From VGEM01 sp033764265 (GTDB lineage Bacteria; Pseudomonadota; Alphaproteobacteria; Rhodospirillales; Rhodospirillaceae), in the NCBI GenBank assembly GCA_033764265.1, contig JANRJB010000339.1:1-9270 (forward strand): DNA of 9,270 nt, given 5' to 3'. A model generated the notes under the pieces. The model saw only the letters and a program-made list of their open reading frames with translations, made no database searches and was not told where the DNA came from. This document shows positions 5,886 to 9,270 of this stretch, one piece after another (position 1 is the stretch's first letter; each line of letters opens with the position of its first letter). A program made the position numbers and the translations under genes.

Positions 5886-6689
5886 ATGGCCGACTCGCAA
5901 CCGGGCTGGTTTGCCCGCAATACCCCCAAGCTCTCGGCGTGGGGTTTGGGCCTCGCCGCCGGCGGCACGCTGGTGGCGCTGGTCTCGGGCCCGCTCTATC
6001 AGCTCGGCGTGGTGCCGCTGTTTCCGTCCTTCGGCGTGCTGGCCATGGGCGTGCTCGGCGCCCTGATCGGGGGCCTGGTCTGCCTGGTCTCGCTCGCGGT
6101 GTCGATCGGCCGGCACAAGGGCGAAGCCTTCACCCGCAACGCCACCGCGCTGGTCGGCGTCGTGGTCGGCCTGATCGTGTTCGCCATTCCGGCCTCGATG
6201 CTGACCGGCGGCTATCCCTCGATCCATGAGGTCTCGACCGACCTCGACAACCCGCCCGTCTTTGTCGATATCCTGCCGCTGCGCCAGGGCGCGCCCAATC
6301 CGCCGGAGTACGTCGCGGTCCTCAAGTCGCCGCAGTCGGGCCAGGACCTCAATGTTCCTGAATTGCAGAAGCAGGCGTTCCCCGATCTCGTGCCGGTGAA
6401 GCTCGACGTGCCGCCGGCCCAGGCGTTCGACCAAGCGCTCGCGGCCGTCAACGCCATGAAGTGGACGCTGGTGGCGGCCAAGCCCGACGACGGCCGCATC
6501 GAGGCCTACGACAAGACCGCCTGGTTCGGCTTCATCGACGACGTGGTGATTCGCGTCACGTCCGATGGAACCGGCAGCCGGATCGACGTGCGCTCCAAAT
6601 CGCGGCTGGGGTTCGGCGATGTCGGCAAGAACGGCAAGCGCGTACGGGCCTACATCGCCAAGTTGACCGGCAAAAAGGGCCACGGCTGA
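5886..6689 (+). CDS. DUF1499 membrane protein, second tandem paralog
   Basis: This 267-aa protein has the same architecture as its upstream neighbour: membrane helices at about 19-38, 50-73 and 87-106, then a DUF1499 domain from PSIHEVSTD (111-119) to the end. By eye more than half of the residues in the soluble domain are identical. The C-terminal LTGKKGHG nearly matches LTGKGAHG of the first copy. AGGAG at 5873-5877 lies 8 bp before the ATG at 5886. The membrane region is less similar than the soluble domain, and copy 2 is two residues shorter between PLRQ and PEY. No function is known for the family; a homo- or hetero-oligomer of the two copies is a reasonable guess but is not shown by the sequence. 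Confidence 0.88.
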   Translation: MADSQPGWFARNTPKLSAWGLGLAAGGTLVALVSGPLYQLGVVPLFPSFGVLAMGVLGALIGGLVCLVSLAVSIGRHKGEAFTRNATALVGVVVGLIVFAIPASMLTGGYPSIHEVSTDLDNPPVFVDILPLRQGAPNPPEYVAVLKSPQSGQDLNVPELQKQAFPDLVPVKLDVPPAQAFDQALAAVNAMKWTLVAAKPDDGRIEAYDKTAWFGFIDDVVIRVTSDGTGSRIDVRSKSRLGFGDVGKNGKRVRAYIAKLTGKKGHG

Positions 6690-6724
6690 ACACGCCCGCG
6701 CGCCGCCGTCGGACAGCGGCATCA

Positions 6725-8242
6725 ATGAGCGGTGCATTGCGGCCTTTCGGCGCGGTGCTGGCTGCGTTCGGCCTCGCCGCGTCGGCGCACGCTGCTACGC
6801 TCAAGGTCGGCACCGTCGCCTGGCCACCCGGTTACGGCAATCCCTACGGCTCCATCGCCCAGGCTGCCAGCCACACGCGCAGCACCATCTACGATGCGCT
6901 CACCCGCATCGATCCGGCCGGCCGGCTCGTCCCTGCCCTGGCGTTGTCGTGGCAGGCGGTCACGCCGACCACTTGGCGCTTTGAACTTCGCCCCGATGTC
7001 ACGTTCTCCAACGGCGAGCCATTCGACGCCGCGGGCGTTGTGGCCGTGCTCGACTGGCTGCGCAGCGCCGCCGCGGCCCCACAGCTGATGTCCGCAGAAG
7101 TCCGCAACGTGTCGTCGGTGCGCGCGATAGATCCGCTGACCGTGGAGATCGACACCCGGGCGGTGGACGCAGTGCTGCCCAAGCGGCTGTCGCTGATCAT
7201 GATGGTGCCGCCGCGCGCCTGGGCGCAAAGCGGCGTGGAGGGCTTTACCCAACAGCCGGTCGGCACCGGGCCGTACGCGCTCAAGGATTGGGGGCTCAGC
7301 AGCGGGCGGACAGTGGTGGAGGCGTTCGCCGGGTCTTGGCGGCCGGCCCGCCGGATCACGCGGCTGGAACTTTACCCGTTGCGTGAGTCGGTCCGCCGCG
7401 TGCAGGCCCTGAGCGGCGGCGCGGTCGACCTGACGCAGGGCATCGGCCCCGACGACATCGACGTGCTGCGCGACCAGGGCTTCGTCACCTTCGCTGAGCA
7501 GGAGCCGCAGGTCATGGCGCTCCTGTTGCGCAATGTCGGCAACGACGGCGCGGCCCTGCAGGATGTTCGGGTACGGCAGGCCCTCAACTACGCCGTCAAC
7601 AAGGACGAGATCGCGCATGTGATTCTGCGCGGCACGGCGCAAGCCGTCGGGCAGGGGGCGATTCCGGGTGTGACCGGCTACAACCCCGATGTGAAACCCT
7701 ACCCGCATGACCCCGCCAAAGCCAAGGCGCTGCTGGCCGAGGCCGGGTTCGGCAATGGACTGACTTTGGTGGCGCGCGTGCAGCTCGCCGCCGGCGGCGA
7801 GACGCCCGCGATCTATCAGAAGGTCGCCGCCGACCTGGCCGAAGCCGGCATCACGCTCGAACTGCGCCCCGTCATGTCCCAGGACTGGGTGCGGATGTAC
7901 ACCACCGGCGACTGGGGCGGTGCCGACATCATCTCGGGCACCTGGAACAGCGCGGCCTATGCCGACACCATCCGCGCGCTCGAGACATTCTCGTGCGCCA
8001 AATCCGGCAGCTTCTATTGCGACGCCGAAGCCGACGCGCTGATGTCCGCCAGCTCGGCCGAGCTGGATGAGCCCAAGCGCGAAGCGTTGCTGCAGGCCGC
8101 CATGGCGCGGCTGCACGATCAAGCGGCGTCGCTGTTCCTGGTCAACATGACCATGGTGGTGGCCCACAGCCCGCGCGTGAAGAACGTGGTTGTCGGCCGC
8201 AGCGCCTTCGTGTTCGAGGAGATGGAGCTGGCCGAGGACTAA
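6725..8242 (+). CDS. ABC transporter substrate-binding protein, family 5 (peptide/glutathione/nickel type)
   Basis: This 505-aa exported binding protein has a signal peptide at residues 1-23, ending ASAHA before ATLKVGT, with only one basic residue in its n-region. The mature protein has the SBP_bac_5 layout: IYDALTRID near the start, then LALSWQ, WRFELRPDVTFSNGEPFDAAGVV, GTGPYALKDW, VRQALNYAVNKDEI and a long C-terminal lobe. Such proteins capture peptides, glutathione, opines or nickel chelates in the periplasm and deliver them to an ABC importer. No permease or ATPase gene is in the window, so it is an orphan here and the ligand is unknown. C424 and C432 could form a disulfide. The start was set at the ATG at 6725 because the signal peptide begins there; upstream codons in frame overlap the DUF1499 gene. 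The ribosome site is weak, and a small hairpin (6702-6706 with 6716-6720) lies in the 35-bp gap. Confidence 0.9.
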   Translation: MSGALRPFGAVLAAFGLAASAHAATLKVGTVAWPPGYGNPYGSIAQAASHTRSTIYDALTRIDPAGRLVPALALSWQAVTPTTWRFELRPDVTFSNGEPFDAAGVVAVLDWLRSAAAAPQLMSAEVRNVSSVRAIDPLTVEIDTRAVDAVLPKRLSLIMMVPPRAWAQSGVEGFTQQPVGTGPYALKDWGLSSGRTVVEAFAGSWRPARRITRLELYPLRESVRRVQALSGGAVDLTQGIGPDDIDVLRDQGFVTFAEQEPQVMALLLRNVGNDGAALQDVRVRQALNYAVNKDEIAHVILRGTAQAVGQGAIPGVTGYNPDVKPYPHDPAKAKALLAEAGFGNGLTLVARVQLAAGGETPAIYQKVAADLAEAGITLELRPVMSQDWVRMYTTGDWGGADIISGTWNSAAYADTIRALETFSCAKSGSFYCDAEADALMSASSAELDEPKREALLQAAMARLHDQAASLFLVNMTMVVAHSPRVKNVVVGRSAFVFEEMELAED

Positions 8243-9270
8243 CCCCGCCGCAGCGCCGCATAGACGCCATGACGCAGGGTCAGCGGCACGGTCGGCTCGT
8301 CGGGGCCCAGGTACTGGGTCAGCGCCACCGCCGCGACGCGTTCTTTCGGATCCAGGAAATAGGCGGTGTTCGCCAGCCCGCCCCAGGCCGCGTCGCCGGG
8401 CGAACCGGGCGCGGCATGCGGGCCCTCGTCGGCGCGCACGCCGATCGTCAGCCCCCAGGCATAGCCTCGAAACACCGGCGTGGAGGCGTGGTTGTACCAG
8501 TACACCAGGCCTTGCTCTGGCGTGGTCTGGCGCGACAGCATCATCTTCACCGTCTCGGGCTTCAACACGCGCACGCCGTCCAACTCGCCGCCGTTCAGCA
8601 GCATCTGCAGGAAGCGCAGATAGTCCATGGCGGTGGACACCAGCCCCCCGCCGGCGGAGAACATTTTCGCGGGCGTGACGTAGCCCGATGACGGCGGCGC
8701 CGTGGCGGTGCGATTGATCAGCGTGCCGCGCTGCGGGCTATCGGCCGGGCCGGGGCCATAGACATCGGCCAGCCGGTCGGCATCGCCCGGTCGCACGTGG
8801 AAATCGGTGTCGGCCATGCCGATGCGCTGGGTCAGTCGCTCGCGCAGGAACACGTCGAACGGCTTGCCTGCGGCCACTTCGGCAACGCGTCCCAGCACGT
8901 CGGAGCTGAAGCCGTAGACCCACTTGGCGCCCGGCTGGGAGAGCAGCGGGTACCTGGCCAGTTTGCGCACGCCTGCCTCGATGGTCTGATCCAGCGCCAG
9001 TATGTCGCGTTGAACCATGCCAACGCTCTTGGGCCAGTCGGCGGCGTAGCCCAGGCCCGAGGTGTAAGTGAACAAGTGGCGCACGGTCATCGCCGGATTC
9101 TGCGGCTCCGTCGCCGTCACCTGGCCGTCCTTGATCTCGGAGATGACCTGCATCTCGGCGATCTCGGGGATGTACTTGGCGACCGGGTCGTCCAGCGCGA
9201 TCTTGCCGTCGTCCACCAGGGTCAGGATCGCCGCCCCGGTTACCGCGCGGCTTTGGGAATACAGGCGGAA
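8239..9270 (-). CDS. beta-lactamase-fold serine hydrolase (class C / family VIII esterase type), N-terminus outside window
   Basis: 343 codons are visible in a frame open to the right edge, so the gene starts beyond 9270. The visible part begins FRLYSQSRAVTGAAILTLVDDGKIALDD in separate pieces: YSQSR aligns with the nucleophile motif, and DDGKI plus LDDPVAKYIPE follow as usual. WVYGFSSDVLGRV (Tyr codon at 8914-8916) matches the second, Tyr-containing motif, and AWGGLANT (Trp codon at 8383-8385) matches the WGG box that replaces KTG in EstB-like enzymes. In this family the first motif is normally SxxK. Here the fourth position is Arg (codon 9247-9249), which may affect activity. Members include esterases, lipid hydrolases and penicillin-binding-like proteins, so the substrate is unknown. 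The stop codon overlaps that of the binding-protein gene by 4 bp. Confidence 0.88.
   Translation of the reverse strand, partial: FRLYSQSRAVTGAAILTLVDDGKIALDDPVAKYIPEIAEMQVISEIKDGQVTATEPQNPAMTVRHLFTYTSGLGYAADWPKSVGMVQRDILALDQTIEAGVRKLARYPLLSQPGAKWVYGFSSDVLGRVAEVAAGKPFDVFLRERLTQRIGMADTDFHVRPGDADRLADVYGPGPADSPQRGTLINRTATAPPSSGYVTPAKMFSAGGGLVSTAMDYLRFLQMLLNGGELDGVRVLKPETVKMMLSRQTTPEQGLVYWYNHASTPVFRGYAWGLTIGVRADEGPHAAPGSPGDAAWGGLANTAYFLDPKERVAAVALTQYLGPDEPTVPLTLRHGVYAALRRG

Noticed and set aside
6461..6724. N-terminal extension of the binding protein back to 6461
   Set aside because: It overlaps the second DUF1499 gene, is Arg-rich, and would bury the signal peptide.
5063..6737. Two minus-strand frames of about 300 codons opposite the DUF1499 genes
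   Set aside because: They resemble each other only because the sense genes are duplicated; the products look like random His/Arg-rich shadows.
6722..8167. Long minus-strand open frame (481 codons) opposite the binding-protein gene
   Set aside because: Its composition is that of an antisense shadow, and the plus-strand protein has an unmistakable signal peptide and family motifs.

Overview
The window is GC-rich chromosomal DNA with tightly packed genes, short intergenic gaps and third codon positions dominated by G and C. A DinB with an N-terminal zinc ribbon, aerobic molybdenum-hydroxylase (Cox/XDH-type) subunits, an OsmC-family protein and an HCCA-isomerase-like protein together suggest a free-living aerobic alphaproteobacterium, possibly Rhodospirillales or a relative. 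That placement is inferred from gene content and is not proven. I see no rRNA, tRNA, CRISPR array, transposase, integrase or phage gene.

Layout. A minus-strand ABC exporter enters at its 5' end (1-280) and diverges from dinB, the translesion polymerase Pol IV (391-1710, +). Next, on the plus strand, are a CoxG-like membrane-anchored SRPBCC protein (1823-2503), a CoxS-type [2Fe-2S] subunit (2551-3033) and a CoxM-type FAD subunit (3045-3854). No molybdopterin large subunit is present. This run converges on a minus-strand OsmC-family gene (3851-4309) with a 4-bp overlap. Across a 101-bp divergent gap, a plus-strand run of four genes follows: an HCCA-isomerase/DsbA-fold protein (4411-5013), two tandem paralogous membrane DUF1499 proteins (5039-5860 and 5886-6689), and a family-5 solute-binding protein (6725-8242). 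It converges, again with a 4-bp overlap, on a minus-strand beta-lactamase-fold serine hydrolase (8239-9270) whose N-terminus lies outside the window.

How the genes may work together. CoxG/CoxS/CoxM look like the electron-transfer and membrane-tethering part of a CO-dehydrogenase or aldehyde-oxidase-type enzyme whose catalytic subunit must be encoded elsewhere, if it exists. The four genes from 4411 to 8242 are spaced like an operon, but no known pathway unites them. Two intergenic regions, before the coxG-like gene and before the HCCA-isomerase gene, carry the same roughly 45-bp element. It has a GGCC/GGCC outer stem, conserved loop ends and a variable centre. This is the strongest unexplained non-coding signal in the window. 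I did not find a clear new multi-gene system. The most notable points are the repeated element, the missing large subunit, an apparent Lys-to-Arg change in the hydrolase SxxK motif, and the DUF1499 duplication.
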